Numbered from the stretch's first letter, positions 1-6,541 are shown. The stretch is 7,067 bases of DNA from an uncultured Rhodoferax sp. (GCA_936943465.1 CAKZJN010000207.1:1-7067), one strand, 5' to 3'. A program made the numbers and translations. The notes: a model not told the origin generated them from the letters alone.

Positions 1-87
1 GAAGCCCGACTTGAAAACGGTGTGCTCACCGTGAAGCTGGCGAAAAAGGTGCCGGCAATCACCACCACCGAAATCACCATCCAGTAG
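1..87 (+). CDS. Hsp20/alpha-crystallin family small heat-shock protein, C-terminal fragment
   Basis: The window opens inside a reading frame of 28 codons that ends in TAG. The visible residues begin EARLENGVLTVKLAKK. This matches the end of the alpha-crystallin domain, where small heat-shock proteins carry an ENGVLTV-type strand followed by K/P-K, and a short C-terminal extension containing an I-x-I-like motif (ITI in TTEITIQ). In the family that I-x-I motif docks into the neighbouring subunit during oligomer assembly. Such proteins are ATP-independent holdases for unfolding proteins in the cytoplasm. The start and most of the domain lie outside the window, so length and gene name cannot be given. 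The frame is convergent with tsaD, with 9 bases between the two stop codons. The identification rests on a short but characteristic segment. Confidence 0.72.
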   Translation, partial: EARLENGVLTVKLAKKVPAITTTEITIQ

Positions 88-96
88 GTCTCCAAC

Positions 97-1164
97 TCAA
101 AGCAAATTCAGCGGCCAGCGCGGTTTCACGTCAAACGCATAGTGCGTGACCGCCTGTTGCCGGCCGCTTTGCAAACGCATCGCAGCGGCCAGGGCAATCA
201 TGGCACCGTTGTCTGTGCAGAGATGTAGCTCCGGGTAGTGCACGCGGATGGCGCGCTGCGCGCACTGTGCATTGAGTTGCTGGCGTAGCTGCTGGTTGGC
301 CCCCACGCCACCCGCCACCACCAGACGCTTGAGTCCGGTTTCTTTGAGCGCAGCTAGAGACTTCTTCACCAGCACTTCGACGATGGCCGCCTGCGTCGAT
401 GCGGCCAAATCGCGCTGCTTTTCAAGCGGAAGCGCTTGAAATGTGTCCACGCCTGCGGCAGCCACCATTTTTTGCGACTGAACCAGTACCGCCGTCTTCA
501 AGCCAGCAAATGAAAAGTCCAGGTTGCCGCTATGCAACAGCGGTCGCGGCAACGCATAGGCTTTTGGGTCGCCTTGCTCGGCCAGACGGGCCAGCAACGG
601 GCCACCCGGATAGGCCAAGCCCATCAACTTGGCCGACTTGTCAAACGCTTCACCGGCCGCATCGTCAATCGATTCACCCAGTAAAGCATAGGCTCCAACC
701 CCGTCTACCCGCATTAACTGCGTGTGGCCGCCGGAAACCAGCAAAGCCACGAAAGGAAATTGCGGCGGATCGGAGCTTAAGAATGGGGAGAGCAAATGGC
801 CTTCCAAATGATGCACCCCCAGCACCGGCTTAGCCAAGGCTGCCCCCAGCGCACAGGCCACTCCTGCACCGACCAACAAGGCGCCAGCCAGCCCCGGTCC
901 GCGCGTGTAGGCCACGACATCGACATCTTGCAGCGTCCGCTGTGCTGCCCCAAGCACCTCACGCGCCAGTGGCAAAACACGCCGGATATGGTCGCGGCTG
1001 GCCAGTTCCGGAACAACGCCGCCAAAGGCCTGGTGCATCTCGATCTGGCTGTACAGCGCGTGGGACAACAACTCGGGAACCTGCTCCGCAGACGCGCCGG
1101 GTGCGCACTGCACCAGCGCCACGCCCGTTTCATCGCATGAAGACTCGATTCCCAGTACCAGCAT
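97..1164 (-). CDS. tsaD: tRNA N6-adenosine threonylcarbamoyltransferase TsaD
   Basis: This is the catalytic ASKHA-fold subunit that, with TsaB and TsaE, transfers the threonylcarbamoyl group from threonylcarbamoyl-AMP to A37 of ANN-decoding tRNAs (t6A) in the cytoplasm. The 355-residue length is normal for bacterial TsaD. Visible motifs, numbered from the chosen start, are GIESSCDETGVAL at about 5-17, ELASRDH near 53-59, the metal-binding HxxxH in HHLEGH (H119 and H123), VSGGHT at 144-149, GEAFDKSAKLMGL near 171-183, and the C-terminal TDNGAMIA with Asp at 318. All key residues appear intact. I chose the ATG at 1164 because homologues begin MLVLGIESSCDETG and GGTGA lies just upstream. An in-frame ATG at 1176 would add four residues (MGEK) but has no ribosome-binding site. 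The gene is divergent from the GNAT gene and convergent with the Hsp20 gene. Confidence 0.96.
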   Translation of the reverse strand: MLVLGIESSCDETGVALVQCAPGASAEQVPELLSHALYSQIEMHQAFGGVVPELASRDHIRRVLPLAREVLGAAQRTLQDVDVVAYTRGPGLAGALLVGAGVACALGAALAKPVLGVHHLEGHLLSPFLSSDPPQFPFVALLVSGGHTQLMRVDGVGAYALLGESIDDAAGEAFDKSAKLMGLAYPGGPLLARLAEQGDPKAYALPRPLLHSGNLDFSFAGLKTAVLVQSQKMVAAAGVDTFQALPLEKQRDLAASTQAAIVEVLVKKSLAALKETGLKRLVVAGGVGANQQLRQQLNAQCAQRAIRVHYPELHLCTDNGAMIALAAAMRLQSGRQQAVTHYAFDVKPRWPLNLL

Positions 1165-1201
1165 CTTTTCACCCATAGGGCGCAGAGTTTAGAGTACCGC
1201 C
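1165..1201. promoter_or_regulatory. Very short divergent start region between tsaD and the GNAT gene
   Basis: Only 37 bases separate the chosen tsaD start from the GNAT start (25 if tsaD starts at 1176). On the minus strand TACTCT and TAAACT are weak -10-like hexamers. A TTCAAT lies 17 bases upstream of TACTCT, inside the GNAT gene. On the plus strand only a poor AGAG stands in for a ribosome-binding site, and any promoter for the GNAT gene must lie in the tsaD coding sequence. Both promoters therefore must overlap coding DNA of the opposite gene. The exact elements are uncertain. Confidence 0.3.
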
Positions 1202-1939
1202 ATGTACGTCGACATTGAATCACTGGAACGGGCCACGCTCGACGCCGTAGCACCCCAAGCCGTTGAGGAATTGCCAGATTGGCTCTTGCCGTTTGATGAA
1301 TCCACGGTTGGCCGGGCGATTAGTGCCGTGCCCTTTTTGCATTCGCCACAACAATCCACGGGCATTTCGCAAATAGTAGAGCGTTATGCAATGCGCGGCT
1401 TACGGACCCAGTTTCGCGTGGCCGACGTATCCGGATTGGCCGCCTTGCACTCTGAATTGTCAAAAAACGGATTCAAGCCTCAGCAGCCCACTTTGACCAT
1501 GGTGGCCCAAGCATCCGGCATTAAGCCAAAGCCAACGAACTTCCAGGTCGAATGCAGCTTGCAACCCACCACGGCCTGGAAATCGGTCTATCTGGCCGCC
1601 GAATTCGACCCCGTCGATGGCGCCAACCGGGTCAAAGCATTGAGTCGTGGAAAGCATGCCGTTTACGCATGGGTCTCGGACGATTCCGGCCCCATTGCGG
1701 CAGGCGCTGGCTCATTCAGCCACGGTTGGGCAAGCTTTCATGGCCTGAGAACGCTTGAGCGCGCAAGGCGCAAAGGGCTGGCACAGGCATTGATACAGAT
1801 TTTTGTGACGCAGGCCATGGATAGAGGCCTGGAAAACTGTTTTTTGCAGGTGGAAGAGGCCAACCGCGGTGCTGTGGCCTTGTATGAGCGCCTGGGATTT
1901 CAGACCGCCTGGCGCTACCACTATTGGCGGCAAGCCTGA
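1202..1939 (+). CDS. GNAT-family N-acetyltransferase with divergent N-terminal half
   Basis: The protein has 245 residues. The C-terminal part (about 150-245) is a recognisable GNAT acetyl-CoA-binding domain. It holds a motif-A signature R-x-x-G-x-A at 189-194 in ARRKGLAQAL and the late motif NRGAVALYERLGF at 221-233, where the Tyr often acts as general acid in the family. The first 140 or so residues show no clear motif and may be a degenerate second GNAT fold, giving the tandem architecture known from some acetyltransferases; this is inference. The substrate is unknown. It is not an obvious RimI, which is single-domain and about 150 residues long, although sitting beside tsaD recalls the common tsaB-rimI pairing. 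The start is the only good ATG near the beginning of the frame. The gene is convergent with the following small gene, with a 6-base gap. Confidence 0.85.
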   Translation: MYVDIESLERATLDAVAPQAVEELPDWLLPFDESTVGRAISAVPFLHSPQQSTGISQIVERYAMRGLRTQFRVADVSGLAALHSELSKNGFKPQQPTLTMVAQASGIKPKPTNFQVECSLQPTTAWKSVYLAAEFDPVDGANRVKALSRGKHAVYAWVSDDSGPIAAGAGSFSHGWASFHGLRTLERARRKGLAQALIQIFVTQAMDRGLENCFLQVEEANRGAVALYERLGFQTAWRYHYWRQA

Positions 1940-1951
1940 AAAGTGTCAGGC
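1934..1951. terminator. Hairpin spanning two convergent stop codons (possible weak bidirectional terminator)
   Basis: GCCTGA at 1934-1939 pairs perfectly with TCAGGC at 1946-1951 across a 6-base loop. The loop is exactly the intergenic spacer, and each arm ends in the TGA of one of the two convergent genes. The hairpin forms identically on both strands. There is no following T-tract on either side, so it does not meet the rule for an intrinsic terminator; a role in pausing, mRNA 3' protection or Rho-assisted termination is inference. Confidence 0.35.
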
Positions 1952-2359
1952 GGCAGCCACCCGCGAAGGTGAATTGACAGCCGGAGCCACCTGAACTTCG
2001 GGTGTTTCGATATAACGCCGGCGTTTTCGCACAATCACCGCTGGCGGCGGCGCTGGCCCGGTAGCATGCGCAGCGCCGTTGGCGCTATGCAAGCGGCTTG
2101 CGGCATAGGACTCCCCTCTTCCGCTGGCCCGGGCTACCTTGATGGCTTCTTCTACCGCCTCGGTGCTAAGTGCCTTGACGGTCGACCCGTTGACCCGCAC
2201 GTAGTGGCCGGCAGCGGTTGTTGCCAGCAGGCCAAACTCCATTCCCATGCGCACAATGCCCAAGACCTTGAACTCTTTTGGTGCGGCGACAAAGGCCTTA
2301 ATGGTCTGGCTCCCAAGCACCACTTGGAGTGCCTGGTGATTTTTCTTCTTGGTGTTCAT
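1946..2359 (-). CDS. Uncharacterised protein of 137 residues with basic C-terminal tail
   Basis: I do not recognise this protein. From the ATG at 2359 it runs 137 residues. The start is preceded by AAAGAGGA at good distance, the best ribosome-binding site in the window; the frame stays open upstream to about 2530, but that extension has no such support. Residues 1-85 look like a small folded domain with a Lys-rich N-terminus (MNTKKK), hydrophobic strands (LQVVLGSQ, VLGIVRMGMEFGLLAT), a HYVRVNG strand and a helix-like segment TEAVEEAIKVAR. Residues from about 86 are low-complexity and Ala/Pro-rich, with a basic cluster RKRRR near 112-116. No signal peptide, membrane span or catalytic motif is visible. 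The basic tail and the divergent neighbour ybiB (nucleic-acid binding) would fit a nucleic-acid-associated protein, but that is only inference. Confidence 0.72.
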   Translation of the reverse strand: MNTKKKNHQALQVVLGSQTIKAFVAAPKEFKVLGIVRMGMEFGLLATTAAGHYVRVNGSTVKALSTEAVEEAIKVARASGRGESYAASRLHSANGAAHATGPAPPPAVIVRKRRRYIETPEVQVAPAVNSPSRVAAA

Positions 2360-2523
2360 GGTCCTCTTTACGGCACAGACTGGCGGCACCGCCTCCGGGT
2401 TAAACATGAACTTATGTTGCCCACCCAACCAAAAAACTACTTGATCAAAAATTGATGCTGTAGGTTCAATTGGTGACCACGGAGCCAACCCGCAACGATG
2501 TGACATTCGCCGACAATCGCACC
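2360..2523. promoter_or_regulatory. Divergent control region with AT-rich palindromes, small gene / ybiB
   Basis: This region holds the upstream sequences of both divergent genes. It contains an inverted repeat AACAT-N6-ATGTT (2403-2418), the perfect 8-bp palindrome TTGATCAA (2441-2448), and a direct repeat TTGAT at 2441 and 2452 whose starts are 11 bases apart, about one helical turn. A further small palindrome, ATGT-G-ACAT, lies at 2498-2506. The AT-rich stretch from about 2400 to 2470 stands out against the GC-rich surroundings and is the natural place for promoters. I could not find a convincing -35/-10 pair in either direction. The repeats are candidate operator sites only. Confidence 0.35.
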
Positions 2524-3447
2524 ATGGCAATAGGACACTACATCAAGGAAATTGGTCGTGGAAAAGACGGTGCGCGTCCGCTCACCCGAGACCAGGCGGC
2601 CGATTTGTTCGGTCAGATTTTGGATGGCAAGGTGAGCGACCTAGAGATTGGCGCGTTCTGTCTGGCGATGCGCATCAAAGGGGAGACTACGGATGAAATG
2701 TGCGGGTTTCTGGATGCAACTCAGCACAGGCTGAACAAAATTCGGATTTCCCCTACAAGCGCCACTTGCCCGGCCATCGTCATCCCGACCTACAACGGCG
2801 CACGCAAGCTGCCCGTTCTGACGCCGTTGCTGGCCTTGTTGCTGGCAGGCAAGGGATTTCCGGTGCTCATGCATGGAACGCCGACCGAAGACCAGCGCGT
2901 CTTTACCGCCGACGTGTTAGGGGCGCTGGGCATTCACCCCCGAGAAGCCAATGCGCCGGTCGCGCCCGGTGAAGTGGCTTTCGTTTCTACCGAACATTTA
3001 CATCAAGGGCTGAAACAGTTGCTGGATGTTCGGCGGATCGTGAAACTGCGTAACCCGGCACACAGCCTGGTCAAGTTGCTACTGCCGTGCGAGGGGCCGC
3101 AGGTCTTGATCACCAGCTATACGCACCCGGAATACGCGTTGTCCATGGAATCGGTGCTCGTTGCCCGCCAATGCACGGCAATGTTGCTGCGGGGCACCGA
3201 AGGAGAGCCGGTGGCCGATGCGCGCAGAACGCCCGCCATGCGTTGCATCAGCAAAGGTCAGATTGCCACGGCCAACGAGCACCAAAGTGGCCCTCTACAG
3301 GCACTGCCCGAACTGCCTAACCAATGTGACGCTAGCACCACAGCGCATTACATCAAGCAAGTGCTTCAAGGCATCTTGCCCGTGCCGGAGCCGATAGCGC
3401 TGCAGGTCGAGCGGGCCGTCCAGTTGGCGGAATCGCTCGAACCCTAA
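2524..3447 (+). CDS. ybiB: YbiB, TrpD2-family nucleic-acid-binding protein (anthranilate phosphoribosyltransferase-like fold)
   Basis: The 307-residue product matches the E. coli YbiB family, which has the TrpD/nucleoside-phosphorylase fold but binds DNA and RNA without sequence specificity instead of making phosphoribosyl-anthranilate. Recognisable segments are IKEIGRGKDGARPL near 7-20, DLEIGAFCLAMRIKGE at about 39-54, IVIPTYNGARK at 85-95, LTPLLALLL at 99-107, VLMHG at 114-118, RNPAHSLVKLL at 176-186, HPEY at 201-204 and LRGTEGEP at 222-229. I chose the ATG at 2524 because homologues begin only a few residues before IKEIGRG. In-frame TTG (2470) and GTG (2473) codons would add up to 18 residues that look unlike the family. 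No strong ribosome-binding site supports any of them. In E. coli ybiB is SOS-linked through dinG; no dinG neighbour is present here. The gene is convergent with the propeller gene, with a 5-base gap. Confidence 0.9.
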   Translation: MAIGHYIKEIGRGKDGARPLTRDQAADLFGQILDGKVSDLEIGAFCLAMRIKGETTDEMCGFLDATQHRLNKIRISPTSATCPAIVIPTYNGARKLPVLTPLLALLLAGKGFPVLMHGTPTEDQRVFTADVLGALGIHPREANAPVAPGEVAFVSTEHLHQGLKQLLDVRRIVKLRNPAHSLVKLLLPCEGPQVLITSYTHPEYALSMESVLVARQCTAMLLRGTEGEPVADARRTPAMRCISKGQIATANEHQSGPLQALPELPNQCDASTTAHYIKQVLQGILPVPEPIALQVERAVQLAESLEP

Positions 3448-3452
3448 GCCAA

Positions 3453-4703
3453 TCAGCGGAAGTTGCCGGTGTGCCCCAGCGAGTAGCGGCCGGGCTGGGG
3501 CCATACCGCCAGACCATGGGGCTCCGCACCCACCTTGATCTTGTTCACGGCCCCGGTGGACGTGTCAAAGCGATAGACCACATCGTCAAAGCGTCCCGAT
3601 AGCCAAAGCCATTTGCCATCGTTGGTAACGTTGCCCATGTCGGGACTGCCACCGCCGGGGACAGGCCAGTTTTTCACCATTTTGTTGGTGGCTATGTCGA
3701 TGACAGACACACTGCCCGGCCCGTTGCGCTTGCCATGCACCGAATGCGAACCGCGGTTAGCGACGTACATCTGCTTGGCATCGCGACTGGGGTACAAGCC
3801 ATGGGCCGCCACACCGGTGGTAATGAAACCGATCTCTTTGAAGCTCTCGCCGTCCAGCACATGCACGCCATCCGCTTCCATGTCGGCCACATAAAAAGTC
3901 TTGCCATTGGGGGCAATCCGGATGTCTTGCGGCATGCCCTTCTTGGCGGTGCAAATTTCCGTTTCCAGTGGGTTCAGCGGCTTGGCATTGTCTTTGAAGC
4001 GGGTCTTGGGCAACTCCAGTTTCAAGTAACCCAGCACCGATTTGTTCACCAGGTCAATCTTGGCCACGCTGCCTTGAAATTCGCAGGTAAAGATGGCGTA
4101 GCGCCCATCGATGGAAAAGTCCCCGTGGTTGATGCCGCCACACTTGGGCACTTCAATCGCATATTGAAGCTGCATGGTCTTGGGGTCACGGAAATCTAGC
4201 CGGTGCTTGGCTTCGGCCACGATGATGATGGAACGACCGTCGGGCGTGAAATACACGTTGTAGGGGTCATCTACCGGGATCGCAGTTCCGGGCTTGCCCG
4301 TGCGCGGGTCCACCGGGGTCAAACTGCCGTTGTTGCGACGTTCTGCATTGTTGGCCACCCACAGCGTGCGCATATCCCACGAAGGAACAATGTGCTGCGG
4401 TGCGCTTCCCACCTTGAACCGGTCCACCACTTTCAAAGTCGCCGGGTCAATCACCCACACGCTGTTGCCGCGCAGGTTGGGCACATACACGCGCTCCAGG
4501 TCTTTTTTCACCTCGGGCAGGATCTGGTCGGTGCGGGTCTCGCTATAAAGATTCTCCGCATCGAGCACCGGGGGCATCCCTGCCACGGTCGTCACGACTG
4601 CCTTTGACGCAGCAGGCGCATTGCCCACAGCATGGCTCAAGCCCGCCAAAGTGGCGACGGCCGATACAAACAGCACGGTTACGGCTGTGTTCTTGAAGTT
4701 CAT
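3453..4703 (-). CDS. Exported YVTN-type seven-bladed beta-propeller protein
   Basis: From the ATG the protein has 416 residues. A signal peptide is clear: MNFKNTAVTVLFVSAVATLAG followed by LSHA, with likely cleavage before VGNAPA, so the product is probably periplasmic. After a linker, about seven repeats carry the YVTN/cytochrome-d1-like pattern of a hydrophobic strand, an N/D-rich turn, and a V-x-V-I-D strand: RVYVPNLRGNSVWVID, LWVANN, IIIVAEAKHRLDF, AIFTCEFQGSVAKIDL, FYVADMEADGVHVLD, MYVANRG...GSVSVID and LWLSGRFDDVVYRFD. No CxxCH haem-c motif is present, so it is a propeller without covalent haem. The ligand or partner is unknown. A GTG at 4721, only 3 bases after the upstream stop, is an alternative start adding MKSKRL and would give tighter translational coupling. 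It is cotranscribed with the creatininase-like gene, which suggests the two act together in the periplasm. Confidence 0.87.
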   Translation of the reverse strand: MNFKNTAVTVLFVSAVATLAGLSHAVGNAPAASKAVVTTVAGMPPVLDAENLYSETRTDQILPEVKKDLERVYVPNLRGNSVWVIDPATLKVVDRFKVGSAPQHIVPSWDMRTLWVANNAERRNNGSLTPVDPRTGKPGTAIPVDDPYNVYFTPDGRSIIIVAEAKHRLDFRDPKTMQLQYAIEVPKCGGINHGDFSIDGRYAIFTCEFQGSVAKIDLVNKSVLGYLKLELPKTRFKDNAKPLNPLETEICTAKKGMPQDIRIAPNGKTFYVADMEADGVHVLDGESFKEIGFITTGVAAHGLYPSRDAKQMYVANRGSHSVHGKRNGPGSVSVIDIATNKMVKNWPVPGGGSPDMGNVTNDGKWLWLSGRFDDVVYRFDTSTGAVNKIKVGAEPHGLAVWPQPGRYSLGHTGNFR

Positions 4704-4724
4704 AAGTCGTTTTGATTTCACGTT

Positions 4725-5561
4725 TCACTTGCTATTGAGTTGTTTTGCGGATTCCTGGATCGCCAACACCGATCGCTCCACAATGCCGCGCACCGCCAAA
4801 GCGCCCAACGCAGCGTTCGATTTGCGCGGGTCGCCATACACGCCATCGGCCGGGCCGGTTTTGGCCCCTTCCGACAGCAAGTCCATGCGTACCTGCGACG
4901 GGTCGATGGCCAACATCAGGGAGGTGTCTGCCAATCCGGCATGGGTTCCAATCTCGGCATCTGAATAGCCCTTGGCCCGCAATGCCTGAATGTAGGGAGC
5001 CTGAGCAGCCTCGTAAAAGGCCGTCAAAGCCACGGCACGCGCGCCTCCATCACGGGCAAATTCCTTGTTTATTTTGTCGGCTGCGCGCACTTCACTTTTT
5101 TGGTAACCCCCGTGGTCGCCCAAGAAGACGATGTGCCGAAAACCATGCTGCTTGAAGCTGCGCGCGGTGGATTCGAGGATGGTTTCAAACGTGGCCTCAG
5201 GGATCGAAATAGTTCCACTAAAGCGCATATGGGCCACTGGCGGAAAGATGGCACCTTCGGGCACATAGGCCAAGACGGGGGCCACCACGGCGTTGCCCAA
5301 CTTCTGCGCAATCTGCCCCGCCAACGCCTTGACCCGCACGTTGTGCTTGCCCAGCGTCATGTGCGGCCCGTTTTGCTCGGTTCCGCCAATGGGGACCAGA
5401 ACCGTGGTGGTGCCTGCACGCACTGCTGCGCGCAATTCATACGAGGTCAAGTCTTCGACAAAGACCGAGCTTGTCGCCAGCGCCGGCCTGCCAAATCCCA
5501 AGGTAACCCAAATAAGGAGGAAGGCCCACGAATGCAAATTATTGAAGCGCCGGAAAACCAT
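4725..5561 (-). CDS. Exported creatininase-family amidohydrolase-like protein with altered metal motif
   Basis: The 278-residue product begins with an N-terminal signal peptide (MVFRRFNNLHSWAFLLIWVT, then LGFGRPALA, likely cut before TSSVF), unlike classical cytoplasmic creatininase. The family framework is clear: TVLVPIGGTEQNGPH at about 53-67, HMRFSGTISI at 111-120, FLGDHGG at 146-152 and GTHAGLADTS at 205-214. Family members usually read EQHGPH...TD, NGHGGN and HAGExETS, with the E, H and D of the first motif and the H of the second binding two metals. Here the first His is Asn64, the later Asp position reads KHN with His73, and the HAGE Glu is Leu210, while E62 and H150 remain. The metal site is therefore probably changed, and the reaction cannot be named; creatinine hydrolysis is unlikely. 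I chose the ATG at 5561 because it gives a normal signal peptide with an AGAG upstream; a TTG at 5576 is possible. The gene lies between HDOD and propeller genes in a likely operon. Confidence 0.87.
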   Translation of the reverse strand: MVFRRFNNLHSWAFLLIWVTLGFGRPALATSSVFVEDLTSYELRAAVRAGTTTVLVPIGGTEQNGPHMTLGKHNVRVKALAGQIAQKLGNAVVAPVLAYVPEGAIFPPVAHMRFSGTISIPEATFETILESTARSFKQHGFRHIVFLGDHGGYQKSEVRAADKINKEFARDGGARAVALTAFYEAAQAPYIQALRAKGYSDAEIGTHAGLADTSLMLAIDPSQVRMDLLSEGAKTGPADGVYGDPRKSNAALGALAVRGIVERSVLAIQESAKQLNSK

Positions 5562-5646
5562 GGTGAGCTCTGACAAAGACAGCCCACGAGTTTACGTTGG
5601 CTACGAGCCCTCGGCTAACGCCGCCGCCAAGCAAGCGGCAATTGGT

Positions 5647-6516
5647 CTAGGAAGTCTGGTCGATTTTGTAAACGAAGCCACGCGTGACCCGCGTGGACGC
5701 ATTCAGCAGTTTGGCGATGTCCTCAAAATCGTCGGGCAGCGCCGGGTTGTCCCAGCCTTTTTCTGTGTGGCGCGCCAGGCGAACGGCCAGCAGCACATTG
5801 CGCACCATCGGGTGCTCCGGGTGCTTGCCGTCACTGATACGCACCAGCAGTTCTGAAAACCCCCAACGCAGCATGAGCGCCTGGCGCAGGTCATTGAGGT
5901 CAATGTTGAACACGAAGCGTTGCAGACTGGCTGTGCGCAAAGTGGGATTGGCATGCTGCATGGCACGAATCTCAACCTCCATGGCAGGTGCATAGCAGCA
6001 CATCAGCATCTCGGCAAAATCGTGCAAGAAAGCGGCCTGCCGGATCACTGCCACATCGGTGTCACCCCGGTGTACGGCGAAACCGGTGGCGAAATGGGCC
6101 GCACGGCGTGCCCGCTTGATCAGCGCCAGCACCAGTTCCAAAGCAGCAGGCTGGCTCGCCAACTGGTCCTGCACGGTGTGCTGCGGCCCGAAATTCCGGA
6201 AGAAAGGCGCCACGCCCATCATGACCAATGAACTGATCACGGTTTCGGTCTGGGTGACTTCCTGATTGCGGCGCCGGGCTGACACATAGGCCAGCACCTT
6301 CATGGTGAAAAAGGGGTCGGTATCGATCAGGTCGGCCAGCATGCCGGCGTCCACCTCGTCCTCTTTCTCGCGGTACTCTTCCAAGACTGCGGCAGTCTCC
6401 GCCAGCACTGGAATTTCGGCTTCCAGAAAATAACGGGTCCATTGCGCCAAGTCCTTCAGTGGCTCTTCGAGATAGGACACTTGGCGGCCAGGTTCCGGAC
6501 CGGTTGTTTCAGTCAT
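5647..6516 (-). CDS. HDOD-domain signalling protein
   Basis: The 289-residue protein is essentially one HDOD domain, a catalytically degenerate relative of HD phosphohydrolases found in bacterial signalling. Visible features are IPVLAETAAVLEEYR at about 35-49, the family core LADLIDTDPFFTMKVLAY near 60-77, the helix after it ending in SSLVMMGVAPFFRNF (95-109), and the HD-like FLHDFAEMLM at 163-172. A complete H...HD...D metal set is not obvious, which is typical of HDOD. No receiver, GGDEF, EAL or kinase domain is attached, and no signal peptide or membrane span is seen, so it is probably cytoplasmic and works through partners. The ATG at 6516 is favoured over the TTG at 6525 because a good promoter starts transcription only about 10 bases before the TTG. 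No clear ribosome-binding site precedes either start. The gene is first of the likely trio on this strand; 85 bases separate its stop from the creatininase-like start. Confidence 0.86.
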   Translation of the reverse strand: MTETTGPEPGRQVSYLEEPLKDLAQWTRYFLEAEIPVLAETAAVLEEYREKEDEVDAGMLADLIDTDPFFTMKVLAYVSARRRNQEVTQTETVISSLVMMGVAPFFRNFGPQHTVQDQLASQPAALELVLALIKRARRAAHFATGFAVHRGDTDVAVIRQAAFLHDFAEMLMCCYAPAMEVEIRAMQHANPTLRTASLQRFVFNIDLNDLRQALMLRWGFSELLVRISDGKHPEHPMVRNVLLAVRLARHTEKGWDNPALPDDFEDIAKLLNASTRVTRGFVYKIDQTS

Positions 6517-6541
6517 ATGAATCAAGAGTTATTTGGGTCGG

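Noticed and set aside
777..1253. Open frame of 158 codons on the minus strand
   Set aside because: It lies out of frame within tsaD, is rich in Trp, Cys and Arg, and shows no motif; tsaD itself is unmistakable here.
2455..2475. CTGT half-site near ybiB as a possible LexA box, since ybiB is SOS-linked in E. coli
   Set aside because: The partner ACAG is absent at 8 bases, so no LexA site can be claimed.
3735..4607. Two long plus-strand open frames opposite the propeller gene
   Set aside because: They mirror the codon bias of the GC-rich gene on the other strand, have no family motifs, and no ribosome-binding sites.
5562..5646. GCCGC-N7-GCGGC pairing between the HDOD and creatininase-like genes as a terminator
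   Set aside because: The stem is only 5 bp with no T-tract, and the genes are co-directional, so operon read-through is more likely.
5100..5856. Plus-strand open frames opposite the creatininase-like gene and the end of the HDOD gene, crossing the 5562-5646 gap
   Set aside because: Composition and lack of motifs point to chance frames; the minus-strand genes have clear family features.
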